This document shows, in pieces, positions 1 to 12,800 of a DNA stretch of 64,000 nt; position 1 is the first letter of the stretch, and each line of letters opens with the position of its first letter. The notes under the pieces were generated by a model, which did not search any database, had not been told where the DNA came from, and saw nothing but the letters and a program-made list of their open reading frames with translations. This stretch comes from Apoda limacodes. Taxonomy: Eukaryota; Arthropoda; Insecta; Lepidoptera; Limacodidae. The stretch is taken from the NCBI GenBank assembly GCA_946406115.1, contig OX291550.1, positions 26,822,722 to 26,886,721 on the forward strand, written 5' to 3'. A program made the position numbers and the translations under genes.

Positions 1-782
1 TAAGCATTTTGCGACTTTGATAAATAACGCTTAATGTTAATAACACGTTAAAATAACGAAATTTCTATGATTAAAAATATTAGGTGTGACACAGTTTGTA
101 TGAAAAAATGGTGTTCGGCAACACCTTGAGCAAGAATTTGTTTTTATCTCCGAAAAATCCAAAAATGAAGTCAGTAAAATAGACGCCAATTTTAGTAGAA
201 TCTTCAGCGTACGAACCGTATTACGATTTATCAGTTTCATTTGGTCACTGTCAAACTAATTGGTAGAACAATAAATGTAATAAAATAGTGATTCACCGCC
301 GTAATTGTTACAGAATTTTACCCGTGCCGTAAACCGCCGGTCAAACTCCAAAAGTTGGCAACCTAGTTCTATTTCACAAATATAGAATTGTTTAATTATG
401 TGGGTAGCAACAAATGCTAAGATATTTCTTTGAATCTAATACACATTTTATCTTGAACGTTTTAAAATCCGATAAAATTGAAATGATCCAAGAATCAATG
501 ACACTGGGTGCAATTTGTATGACATTTTTATTTGATATGCTTATTAAAGCTTAAATAAGCAAACAGATTAAAATGTCACGTCAGTTGTATGTAGTGTCAG
601 ATTATAAGGAAGTTTTGATTTGATCATATTATAGAGCGCTTCAGCAAAATAAAATCTGTTACACATTGCAATGAGATAGTTTTGACCTACAAATTATAAA
701 GTCTTGTTTGTTCTTTTAATAAAGATTAAAAACAAAACTAATTGTGTTAATATATATAATAGTCTATAAAATAATTATTTAG
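1..782. other. Upstream sequence, nothing recognised
   Basis: AT-rich, with only short chance ORFs on either strand. No TATA/initiator arrangement stands out. If the exon at 783 is internal, this is intron. Confidence 0.4.
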
Positions 783-818
783 GTTTCATTTATTTCAATG
801 GCGTTCCAGAAGAAAACT
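783..818 (+). CDS. cortex: cortex coding exon 1 (start codon exon; 7 codons)
   Basis: The ATG at 798-800 sits in a fair insect start context (TTCAATGG). It encodes MAFQKKT and runs straight into a strong donor GTAAGT at 819. The codon phase (0) matches the next exon. An acceptor-like TTATTTAG ends at 782, so this may be an internal exon preceded by an untranslated exon outside the window, or the end of a first exon. The sequence cannot decide which. Cortex in other Lepidoptera is known for alternative first exons, so other N-termini are possible. Confidence 0.7.
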
Positions 819-3800
819 GTAAGTAATTATTGAATAGTTTGAACTATTAATATATAAGTGCTCTGTGTACGTTACTTAGGTACCTATTCTTTTTTTTTGT
901 CTGATGGTAATAATGTGCTTTATCGAATGTTTTTAAGAACAATGTTACAAACTTGTGTTCGTAAATTTTGAACATTTATTTCGCGAATCCATTACTTTTT
1001 GTGAACTTAAAATCGTTTTATCCGAATCATCGTAGGTCAAGTCATATTTCGCGGAATCAATTTAAAACCAGTTGCAAAAAAGCACAAAAGCTGTAAGTAA
1101 TCCAAAACTATTTTATAGCAGATAATGTAAGATTCAGAAAAATATAAACCAAGCAATTCGTGTTGGAAATTCCGGATACAATTCGCTCGTAGAAAAAGTA
1201 AATTAATATAAAAGCTATATTTCTGAAAAGTTACCTTGTAAGGAAGGAGGTAGCCTACCCAGAAAACAGTGACTACAGTTACTCACATCAGCTAACCAGG
1301 TGTTTTACTGGTAGGAGGCCGTCCAACGCAGCGTCTTCTGCGTGTATGTTTTGAAAAAGATATTGTAAATATTCGTCTGTCACGACTATTAAAGTCCGTA
1401 ATATCACTTCATATTTATTCATCTGTAAGCAACTCCTTCAGTATATGTGTCACAATGATATACCTTTTTTTAATTAACCTTGGCAGGGAGCTCATTTCAC
1501 AACCTTGGCATTCGCGACAGGAAGTTTCTCTGAAACCGCACTGTACGTGACCGTTTAGGTTCTAAGGTGTGAGGATGAATTCCCTGCTGATTACGAGTGC
1601 GATGGTAAAAAGTACCCATGGGCATCATTTCGAACAATTCCTCAGAACACATCCCATTATACGAGCAGTAGAACACACACAGGGAGGCCAAGTCTCTCCT
1701 CAGACTTAAGGGTTCGATACGGCAAGTTAGTATGCTTATAAATTATAAGCTTTTATGCAATTCGGAACGGTATCTAACTCAATCGATGGTTACATAATAG
1801 CTCCCTGCATATCTAAGAGACTACTAAAATATGCTTTTCCGTTAAACCCAATAACAAATTCGAAACGGTATCAAACTAACCTACGGTCACAAATAATTCC
1901 CTACATATCTAAGGGACTACTAAAAAAGTCATTCCGTTAAACTCAATAAAAATAACCAAGTAATATATTTTTTATGGTCTCATTTGTTAAACATTACTTT
2001 ATAGGATTCTATAAACACACTTAAGGTCCATAAAGTTTAACATTTAAGTACGTTCATATAACTTAAGATCACAGGCTGGTATGAATTAAGACGTTAACTT
2101 AGCAAACAAGCTCTCAGTGGGTTTAATTTAATCAATTAAGGAATGCCACTCACGGTACGACAGCCACTTTTTTTATGTACTACTCATTAGGCGGTGGAAA
2201 TCATCGCAGTGACTCGAGTGTCATGTTGAAAGTCGTCATTACCTTCCAGAGCTTTATAATTTTACTAACCTTTTGATCCAGCTTTGCTTTCTGCTGTAAA
2301 CATGAAATAAACATAAACCACTGTAGAATCAAGGTTTGCGGTCATAATATTAAGATGATTTTGTTGTGCTGATAAATGTTTAAATGTATAAATAAACAAA
2401 ATAAATGCTTATTTCTTTAAGATTTGAGTTTTGAACTTTTGTAATCGTTAATAAACACTATAACTTTAAAAAAAACCAACTCACCATGTTGAAGGTGGTG
2501 CCCCGTTAGGGCCTGAATTTATTACAAACATACAAACACACTTTGGCATTTTTATATCAGCGATATTAGTTTTTTCATTACCTATATTATTATGGATTTC
2601 TTTCATTTGTGTCACATGCAAGAAAACACGTAGAACATCTCAAATGATTACGCTAACGAACATGAAATGTTACATTGTATAGTTATTTATTGCAGTAATA
2701 ATAATACAGCGCCCCAGTGCGGGAGATGTCGGAACTTGTAATCAAATATAGGTAAATTCGATAAACAAGAGAAAATGAAGTGGGCTTATTTAGTTTTGTA
2801 AAGCCTTGGCTGATATTTGAACAAAAGTTCATAATATAAATATTTGAAACAATCCATACCGCTAGATGGCGTTATTTTCTATTAAAAAGTGTTGAATTGC
2901 AAATATATTTACTTTTTGATATATGTTTTCATTTTAGTGGAACTTTCAGCATCCCCAATCTGACAGATTCGTTGCGTCTCGAGAGTCGCTGGTCGAGATG
3001 CGGCGACGCATGTCTACACGTGAATGCCATGAAGACGATGTTCAGGAGATATGGGTGCGTAATAAAACCTTAAGTGTTAATTATCTATTTCCTTGGATTT
3101 AATGGATAAGCTACTTTGGGACAAGAATAAAAGTTTGCAGTAAGTAAACGAAACTTACTTACTTTTCATGTTTCTGGGTGTTTATCCGTGGTTTCGCAGT
3201 TGTTTACTGGGGTTTCTAGTTTGGCCCTTCCTTTCTTTTAAAAAACTAGTTGAACTCCGCTGTGTCACCTGTGCCTATTCCTGTGAGAACTCTTGATCGG
3301 GGTAATAGTATTCATTGATTTTCTCAAAAAAATTGTCTGTTTAAAAAAATAGTTGTAAACACCGTTATGACGTGACGTTAAGAATAGGCTCCCCTACAAA
3401 ACTTATTTTCGTGCAAACTCTTTTTCAGGATAAAAAATATTCTATACACTTTTCTGTCACTCCAGCGCCAAAAATCAAAGCTTTGTTGCAACATTAAAGA
3501 AATGTGCATTTTTCTTCCTACTTGACTTACAAATATGGTCATTTTGAAATACAAAATTATGTTGCTCAAAATAAAATATAGCCTGTTGACCCTAAAATTG
3601 AAACCAAAATGCGTTGAACGCTTATTTACTGTTCATTATTCAAAAATAAAAATAAACAGTGAAATTTACGGAACTTCGGAATTTATGGGAAATTAAGTGT
3701 CTATCTGAAAAATAGAAAAATGAAGACTGTTGTTGACGGCATTGCTGAAGAAACAGCGGAGTTGCCATGCGATGTTCCGACTGGCTCCGTGTTTGGGCCT

Positions 3801-6800
3801 CTTGGCTATATCATGCATGTTAATAGCATTAGTAATGTAGTAAAACATTGTAGAGTATACATGTATGCGGATGACACATCACTGTGTTACGCGGATAATG
3901 ATAACTAATTTCCAAACAGATATCAACAATATTACTAAGTGGGCTCATGACAACGGGATACTAATAACCACGAGTAAAACAATATGCTTACATTTATATT
4001 CGCCTTATAATAATAAATTCAAGGAAAGAAGTATATAAGTATAATCGGTCATAGCTACTCATGTTTGCATGATGAATTGAATAATAGTAGGGGAGCCCAC
4101 GATGCTAAATGCGGGGATTTACTCGAGCGTCATAGAGACCTATTGGGTAGCAAAGCTTAGATGATAAGAAGAAAAATATTTCATATAATGTATACCTTTT
4201 CATCGGTGGGGGGAGCGGCTATAGATTTTCAAATATGTAAAAAAATACTCTTGCATGGGCATACCCGAGTGCGTCAGATATTGATAGCATCAACGTCCTA
4301 CGTATTTTTAATAATGTATGTATGTTAATCTGATCGTTTGCATGATGCGAGAGGTCGTACGAAAGAAAAAAATTATCGATTATCGAGCGCGTCAGATTGT
4401 CTAAGAGGCTGTTGAGTGAACCTTAAAAAAGGTCTCATTCAATAATCTGACGATTTCGTTTCGATGTGTCGCAGCAAACTCGTGGCCATTATTGTAATGT
4501 GCAAAAAAAATTCGCCATATTAAAAAACTCAAGCGCGTCAGATTAAGATATAAATGGTTATATGGTTCATCTTTTTGTCCTAGACGTGCTGTCTCATAAT
4601 CTGACGATTATCTAGAGGGATTCGCCTAATCTGACAAAAAAATTTTTTTTTTTAAACCATTGCACCTCATTGCAAGGTCAGGAAAAAGCATGCAAATAAA
4701 AAAGTGTATGTTTGTTAAGTAGAATACTTGTATTTATAAGAATTTTTTGTTTTTTAAAATGCTCAAAAACACAATTTATTATAATTAATTGATTAATGAC
4801 GGAGTAACAGAGTAATAGATAAAGATGAGAGGGAAATAGAAACGCGGAGAGGGGAATATAGGCATCACGCAGCTGCAGGCATTAAACTTTATCGAGGAAT
4901 TTTTGTTACTTCGGCTTGTGGAAATGGTCAGATTATATGTTTTTCTTTATCCTTGAATTATATCCTTCAAAATAAAAAAAAATATAGCCACGCTCGAAAA
5001 TATCGACGTGACGTTTTTTTTAAAACTTTTTAGCCCTCCCCTATCTTTACGTCACCCTCAAATTGTCAGATTACTGGAATATACACTTTTTAGCATGTAA
5101 TTAACTCACCCTACATTAATCTGACGCGCTCGAGATTTTCTCATAATCATTTTTTTTCTTATCTGATCCTTTATCTTTGACGGGCGGCCTTATATATGGG
5201 GCTCATATTTGGTGGAGGTACTCAACCGGGTACAAAGTATTCCCCTGTATATAAATCTGTCGCGCTTTAGTAAATCCTGAACTCCCCGCTTGGGCTCCCC
5301 TACTATAACTGCAAATGTCCAAAGATCAACATGGTAGACAAATATAAATACCTGGGGCTCAATTTGGAATGACACATGACGTAAAAACACCACAATAACG
5401 ATGTATGTACGAAATTACTAGCGAAATTTTATCATTTACACACGGAGTTAACCGAGCAAAACTATATACTGTATATAATGCCCTAGCTGAATCCATATTA
5501 TTATGTGGCCACTTACTTGGATAAAATAAAAATTCTACAAGAAAGGCTTTTGAAACGTTATATCGGAAAAAAAGAAAAAATTTTTTTTTTTTTATACCAC
5601 TAAGTTGGCAAACAAGCCTACGGTCCGGCTGATGGTAAGCGGTCACCGTAGCCTATGGACGCTTGCAACACCAGGGGCATCACTCGCGCGTTGCCGACCC
5701 TTCAGAAATCTAATAACTTCTTTTTTGAAGAACCCTATAAAATGTATAGGACACTAAGATAAACTATTTAAAATTTGCAAGAAATAGGTACCCTGTTCAC
5801 ATAAAATTTAAACTAAACTCATTGTGATAAGTGAACAACGCATTTGTATTATTATTTAATTTTATTTCCTTTATTGGCGATAACCAACAGTTGTCCAAAT
5901 GAAACTTAATAATAAACATATATCATAGTTAAATAAATAACTGTGCAACCCTCACCGTTATCCACGAATTTGTAGATTGCGTCACTCGAAATACCTATAA
6001 ACAAAATTATACTAAATAATATTAAAAAAAAAGGAAAACTAAAACGTGTAATAATAATGAACATAAAAAATATATTGATACTGATTAATCAAAACGAAGA
6101 GAGCACGAAAATGAACCTCTTTACTATGCGTACCAAACTAAACATGTCAAAACACACAGTGCGGCGTGGGAAAGAGAGGTCACGCGCTCTGGCAGAATAC
6201 TTTTACCAAATATTCGGCTAAGGGTCGAAAATACTATTCATTGCCAAAAAAAAACTCACACCACATTGGATTTAAAAAGATATCATATATACACACATAC
6301 TCACCTAAATATTTAGAATGGTAAATTTATAATGATAGAATGACACTTTCTTAGCCAAAATACTATAGGTAAGTAATTTAGGATGTATGAGGGATGAATA
6401 TATCTACATACTGACAATCATACATTTACTACTATATCACAAACCTTAGATGGGTAAAACATATGTAAAATTGTGTCAAAAATATCTTCACGCACGAATG
6501 TCCTTTACGCTCGTATTTTTTGTATGTGTATGTGTGTATATATGATATCTTTTTAAATCCAATGTGGTGTGAGTTTTTTTTTGGCAATGAATAGTATTTT
6601 CGACCCTTAGCCGAATATTTGGTAAAAGTATTCTGCCAGAGCGCGTGACCTCTCTTTCCCACGCCGCACTGTGTGTTTTGACATGTTTAGTTTGGTACGC
6701 ATAGTAAAGAGGTTCATTTTCGTGCTCTCTTCGTTTTGATTAATCAGTATCAATATATTTTTTAAGTCTAAAGGTAGGTGTAATATTTAAAAATTAAAAC

Positions 6801-9800
6801 ACTTTTAGGGAACTAAATACCTTCGTCAGAAGAATCACGCAGCCCATATGAACAAAGTACTTGGCCTGGAGTCACAGCCTTCTCGAGAGTTAATACCTGA
6901 GTGGCTTCCACAAAAGCAGCCAGTGCAAATATGGCCGTGCATGCCGAGGAAGAGGAAATATCTTTCTTCTGCGGACAGTATCCTGGACTTACCCACTTAC
7001 AAGCGCTCCACTTGTGAGTACGTATGTTTTGTGAACTAAATTATTATTACGATATCTGACAAGTCTTTTTGAGAAAACGAAAGAATCTCTAAATTTAGCA
7101 TGGTCCATACAAACGTAGATTGGTTCTATTTTGCAATAGAATTAGAAATTAATAAACAGTATTAATTAAAATAAAATTTTCAGCGACATAATGTATGCTA
7201 GTTTTAAGTATTAATTTGCTGTGTGCTAGTTTTCTATTTAGTTGTATTGTTTTTAAGTTACACTAATTTTCTGTTATTAAAGCAAATTATATCAAATGAT
7301 ATTTAAAAGATCTTTAGGATTTTGGAATACTGCGGAAATATATATGTATAAGGGATTTCGTCTGTGAAACAGGTTTAAAAAAATTATAAGGAGGCTGGCA
7401 TATAGTTCTAGTCTGCCATTTGTATTTAATATTTGGATTACGGACATAATGAAGAAGAAAAATTTGTTAATAACAAAATGCCCTAAAGTGTCATGTTGAA
7501 GAAAAAGGCTGTCATAAAGATTGTATTTGACGTGTTTTGCAATCTTTTTTTTTTTGTTTTATTGTGCGACGCGTTATCGAAAAAAAAAACATGGTGGTTC
7601 AAGACTAGGGCAAAAAACATTATAAACTAATACTACTAAATTTAATTAGTAAATGTGTAATATTTCTGTTTGTATGGATCACGCTACGTGGTTTCGCACA
7701 CATGGAGAATATTGTCTGGGTCAATATATGGTATACTTTATCCTGTCGAGAGTGCCCACGATAATAGATTTTTTACATGGGTGAAACGCCAAATAAACAG
7801 ATGGTATTTTATACGTTTTTAATTTTGAGGCACCGGCTTATCCTAACCTAGGTGAGGGTGATTTAGGTTGTAGATGTAGTTAATTTACCACACCGACCAA
7901 CTGCGAATGACTCCTCGATAAAGATGAATTTTCAACAGTTTTCAAACGATTGACAATTACTGTTAGTGTATTTTTACATTGACATAAGAAGGGGATGCCT
8001 TGTATGAAGATAATCTACTTCACTATTTCTACTCTGTATGTCTGGCATAGTACAAGAAAAAAAGAAGTAGACTCTGTTTGTATAGTAAGAACACACTATC
8101 CGGCAGAAAGTGCTAAAGCCCAGTAGCCTGGAAGCAATAGCAGGCTAGGCAAGTGAGAATAAGCACCAATTAGTGGCGCTAGTTTAATACGCAAATAGTC
8201 AACTCAGCATACGAAAACCATTCATTCTTCTTCCTGTCACCAGGTTATAAAAAGTTGTCTCAGAAAAGAGATATTTATTTAGCGGCTTTTAATCACTTCT
8301 ACTTATTTTATAGTTTTCATAGTCTTACGCTATATTATACATTACAATTACGCTCGCGGGTTTTCAAGATAGTTCGTAGGTATATATTCCTATAAATGAT
8401 TTAAATACGCTGTTATATCTAATACCTTCAAACGAGCAACTCTTGTATATATATATTTATAAATATATATATATATATATAAATATATATATATATATTT
8501 CATCTGAATCTCAGAAACGGTCGATTTTCATGAAATTTAGTATGTAGGGGTTTTCGGGGTCGATAAATTGATCTAGCTAGGTTTCATTTTTAGAAAACGT
8601 CGTTTTATCCGTGTTTATAAGGCAGTGATAAACTGAAAAGTATGACTCTTCCTGACATCTATTGGCGAGTAGTAATATGCAGCACTTAAGCTATTTGACA
8701 ACAGGTGGCGTTATTAAGCAACGCTTAAGCTACTTGATAATAGATGGCGCTGTTTAAAAAAAAAACGAGTTGCACTCCGGGAGTGCCGGCAGAAGTGAAA
8801 ACCTTTACACACGATTCGCGCTTAACACTCAAATATGTCACAAGACATGTCTTTGACATTGTCAAGAAATAATAATGTTTGTTTATTTACTTTTTTGACG
8901 TAGCATATTTGACATCGCAATCTGTCATAGAATTAAAATTCCATATCCAACCTCCTACTACTATTCATAATCGCAAATACTAAAAATAAAAAATATAATA
9001 GGCGTGGCATTACGGTTTCCGTCTTACGAATTTCCACGATTAGGACACGTGACCTGACGCGAGTTTATCACTTTTTACCCATACCAAAAAAAGTGCACAA
9101 CGCCGCTAAAGAAGTTTTCACTTCAAAAACCGAGCATTTGCTCGGTCCTCCAGGTACTAATCTTATTTATGTACACTAGTTCTATTATTAATACCTACAT
9201 TCAAAATAGACATTGGAACACAAAAATGACTACTACTATTTTACAATGGTATCATGGTTTAAAGAAATTAAATGAATAGTTCCAGACGTAGTAGACTGGA
9301 GTAACGACGACATGTTGGTGGCAGCCCTTGGCAACAAGTACTACAGCTTCAGCTGGCGCACTCAGAGTAGGATAAGTCAGGGTCTAGCGCAGGGAGACAT
9401 CTTCTGCTGCAAATTCGATCCTCGAGGCAAGATGTTGACAGTGAGGCTTAATTTGTTATATACTTTTTCCACAGAGTAAGTTTTCATTTCGTTTATACAG
9501 TCGGCTATCGAAGGCGTTAAAGCAAATCAATCGTTAATTTCACTTCACGACATACACGAATTTCTGGAATTTTTTTTCAACATCAAACCCGATGACCGAC
9601 TGTTTGAATGAAATGACTAGTAAGGCTGTGCTACTTACTATCATACGTTTAAAAAAATAATAGTGCAGGAGCCGTGTGACATGACGTACCAAGCAAGCTT
9701 TGTTCGCAAGTTTCATGCTCTCATCAACTTACAAGCTCGATAATATACAAGCATCGATTAGGTAAAAAATTATCCACTATTATCTTTATTTTAATACACG

Positions 9801-12800
9801 TAGGGGAGAGGGGTACTTAACGTTCGAAAGGCAATAAAACTGAAACTATTATACTTATATTAACTCTTATTTTTAAATTCTTCTTCGGTATTTATTATTG
9901 TTTTCAATATTTTTTAAAATATGAAAGTTAAGAAGTCGACTACGAGGCATAACTGGGCAAGATTAAATGGATAAGGTAGGCATGTGGCCACGACTATCCT
10001 CTAGTCACCCTCTATTTTCAAGCCTATTTTCTTGTTTCGTTCTTTACAGAGCGTGATTAGGTAGCGTAGTCGATTTTTAGCTTTTGAACTTTTTACAACT
10101 TCCACTTGAAGAAACTTGTAGATTCTTCAAATCTTCTATTTAAAAATCAATTGATGTACGTTATTCCCACAAAAACTCGAGAATGGCTAAACTGATTTGG
10201 ATAATTCTTTTTTTGTTGTATTCATTATTGTTAGAGCAAGGTTTATATTTGTTACAGTTAGGGGGTTGTCAATCTGTTGAGATGCACGACTGTAACCTTA
10301 GCAAGCGAACGGGTTTCAACTACTGCAGATGCCCAAAGGAAGCTGACTGCTACATCAGTACTATCGACTGGAGTCCAACTGGAAACTCCTTTGTTACGTT
10401 AGTACCTAGAACCGAGGAGTACCTACACTTCAGTATAATTTCTTCTACACGAAGGTTGTTTGTAAAAAAATATCGCTTACTAGTGATAAGACCGCCTTTC
10501 AGGGCGGTGGTTTCATGCACAGGTACGGCGCAAGTAATTTTTCTATCTTTCATTATTTTACCTACTTGTGAGCGTGAGAAATTAAGGTACAAGGTAATTG
10601 GGTGGTATCGCGGGAAAACAAGAGCAAAATGGTATTAATTTATAGTACGGCAAAACAATTAATATATATTATACCTTAGTTTATGGTACTTTTAAGGTAG
10701 GGCATTAGTATTTCAAGGGCATTGCCCCACAATGCCCCCCCTTAGCTACGGCACGGGCAACCATTTTTTTAACCATTTTTTTTAATATTGATTATTTTTT
10801 ACTTTGAATTACTATCACGACCAGTGCTGTTAATTCGTCTAAATTTCCTGGAGATAACCTACTTTTTTTTGGAAAAGTTTACCCATTTGTTGTATGGATG
10901 ATATGTAACAATTTAATGTACCGTCAATAACTTTTTGAATTGAAACATTGAACATACAGTGCAACAATTTTTTTTGGACCCGGTGGTCTATAATCAAATC
11001 TACAGTCCCCATATTGAAATGATGTGAATTTACAACGACACTAGGGACCAAACATCCAAGGTCAAAGGGTCAGAGAAGTTTACTTACTGTACCCATTGTG
11101 ACTGTGTGTATTGTTATCTAAGTCAAAGTAAAAGTCAAAGTATATTAACAACAAACAATACCAAGTATGAAACGAGCTCGAGCCATTACCTTACATTTCT
11201 GTATCAGCGCCATCTAGCGTGTTTGGTAAAGATTATGCGGTCGGTCCGGCGTAGCAATAGCGGCGTAGGTTCGTTCTTTGCATACTCTGTGCACCAGTCG
11301 TCGTCATATAATCCTTTGACAGGTCGCGGCGTATGTACATTGTTTTGATTGTATTAATTTTATACATAGTGAATAAGTACGCCACACAGAGAAACACAAT
11401 ACAGACATTCACATACACACTTCATACAATCGTATTCAAAAAACGTTATTACAAAAAACATCTGTTGCCAAAATTTGGGTAAGTCCATGCAATTTTATGA
11501 AGGCCTACGTTGGCCCAGTTTTTACGATCCAATTTTTTGGTAGGCAGACGTGGTATGGGCCACTTTCGTTTGTTTTTGTTTGGGTCATATTACGACGGAT
11601 TTAAAGTAAGTTACAATTTAAAATTCGTGACGTCGTATAGCTTACGGTTTGATCTCATATCATCGCTCGTCGGACATATTTATTAATTACTTACCTACAT
11701 TTTTTTTTTGTTCGAAATAAATATAGACTTCGATATTCTACTGTGTGTTATATTTGTTATTACGGATTGCAAGATAACATATTTATTTGTGTAATTGTGT
11801 AGTCAGGATTTTGTACATTGAAGTTGGTCTTTTTTTGGGGTTTATATAGTAACTTGGTTGCTGTAACAAACTGTTTATATAATAAACAGAGTCGTTTGCT
11901 TATGTGTCTGATTTAGTTTTTGGATTGCTTTTTTTGTGTGGGAATTTAGTTATGAAATATGACGTCATCGGTCAAGGAGTACAAGGCTGTTTTAACCAAT
12001 CTGACCCGATAGTTTTCAGGTGCTTTAGGGATCGTTAAGCGGGAGGATCGGATGTTTGCATTAAAGCAAAGAGCGGGACAGTTACCGACAAGAGTCAGCG
12101 AGCTGAATAAGGCATACCAGGGTCTCTTATCGTTAACGGATGACGAAACTATCCTAAAGGCGGCAAATTCTGACTATGACTTTTGTATGTCAGTAGTGGA
12201 CGAGGTTAACGAGGCTGTGTCGACATTAGAGACTAGCCCGCAGCTGGAAAGTAGGAAGGTATCGGAACAAAAATGCAACGAACGGTTGCCAACTTTGGAT
12301 ATTCCTCATTTTAGCGGTTCATTGGATGAGTGGAGTAATTTTATCACACTTTTTGATAGCATTGTGCACCTACGGACTGACTTATCTGACTCACAAAAAT
12401 TAAGTTACCTGTTGACGTCTATCAGGGATGAGCCCCTCTGTTTGATAAAACAGTTGGACATCACTGATGTCAATTATAATATAGCCAGGGAGTTATTAGT
12501 AAAGCGGTACCAAAATAAACATCGCATTGCGGATACACATGTAGCTGCCATTTTAGGTATTCCACAACTGTCTTCGGTTAACCAGCTGCGGTTGGACCTG
12601 CTTAACCCTATTTTGGTAGCGACGAATGCGTTAAGAGGCCTAAAATTCCCTGTATCAGAGTGGTCATTTTTATTGTTGCATATTGTTTTAAATAAATTGC
12701 CCAATGACGTCAGGGCTCGTTTCGAACAGTTACACGGAGGTGACTCGGCGTCACATATACCTACTTTCGACACTTTAATGTTATTTTTGGAGAATCAAAG

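Noticed and set aside
3720..3908. 62-codon ORF as a host gene
   Set aside because: It is the YADD-bearing reverse transcriptase fragment of a LINE.
10183..10638. 151-codon ORF as an independent gene
   Set aside because: Only 10258-10397 is coding, as cortex exon 5. The rest is open intron sequence by chance; splice phases fit the exon limits.
10706..10735. Possible microRNA of the miR-2788 type (minus strand CAATGCCCTTG)
   Set aside because: Similarity is limited to about a dozen bases recalled from memory, and no proper precursor hairpin is visible.
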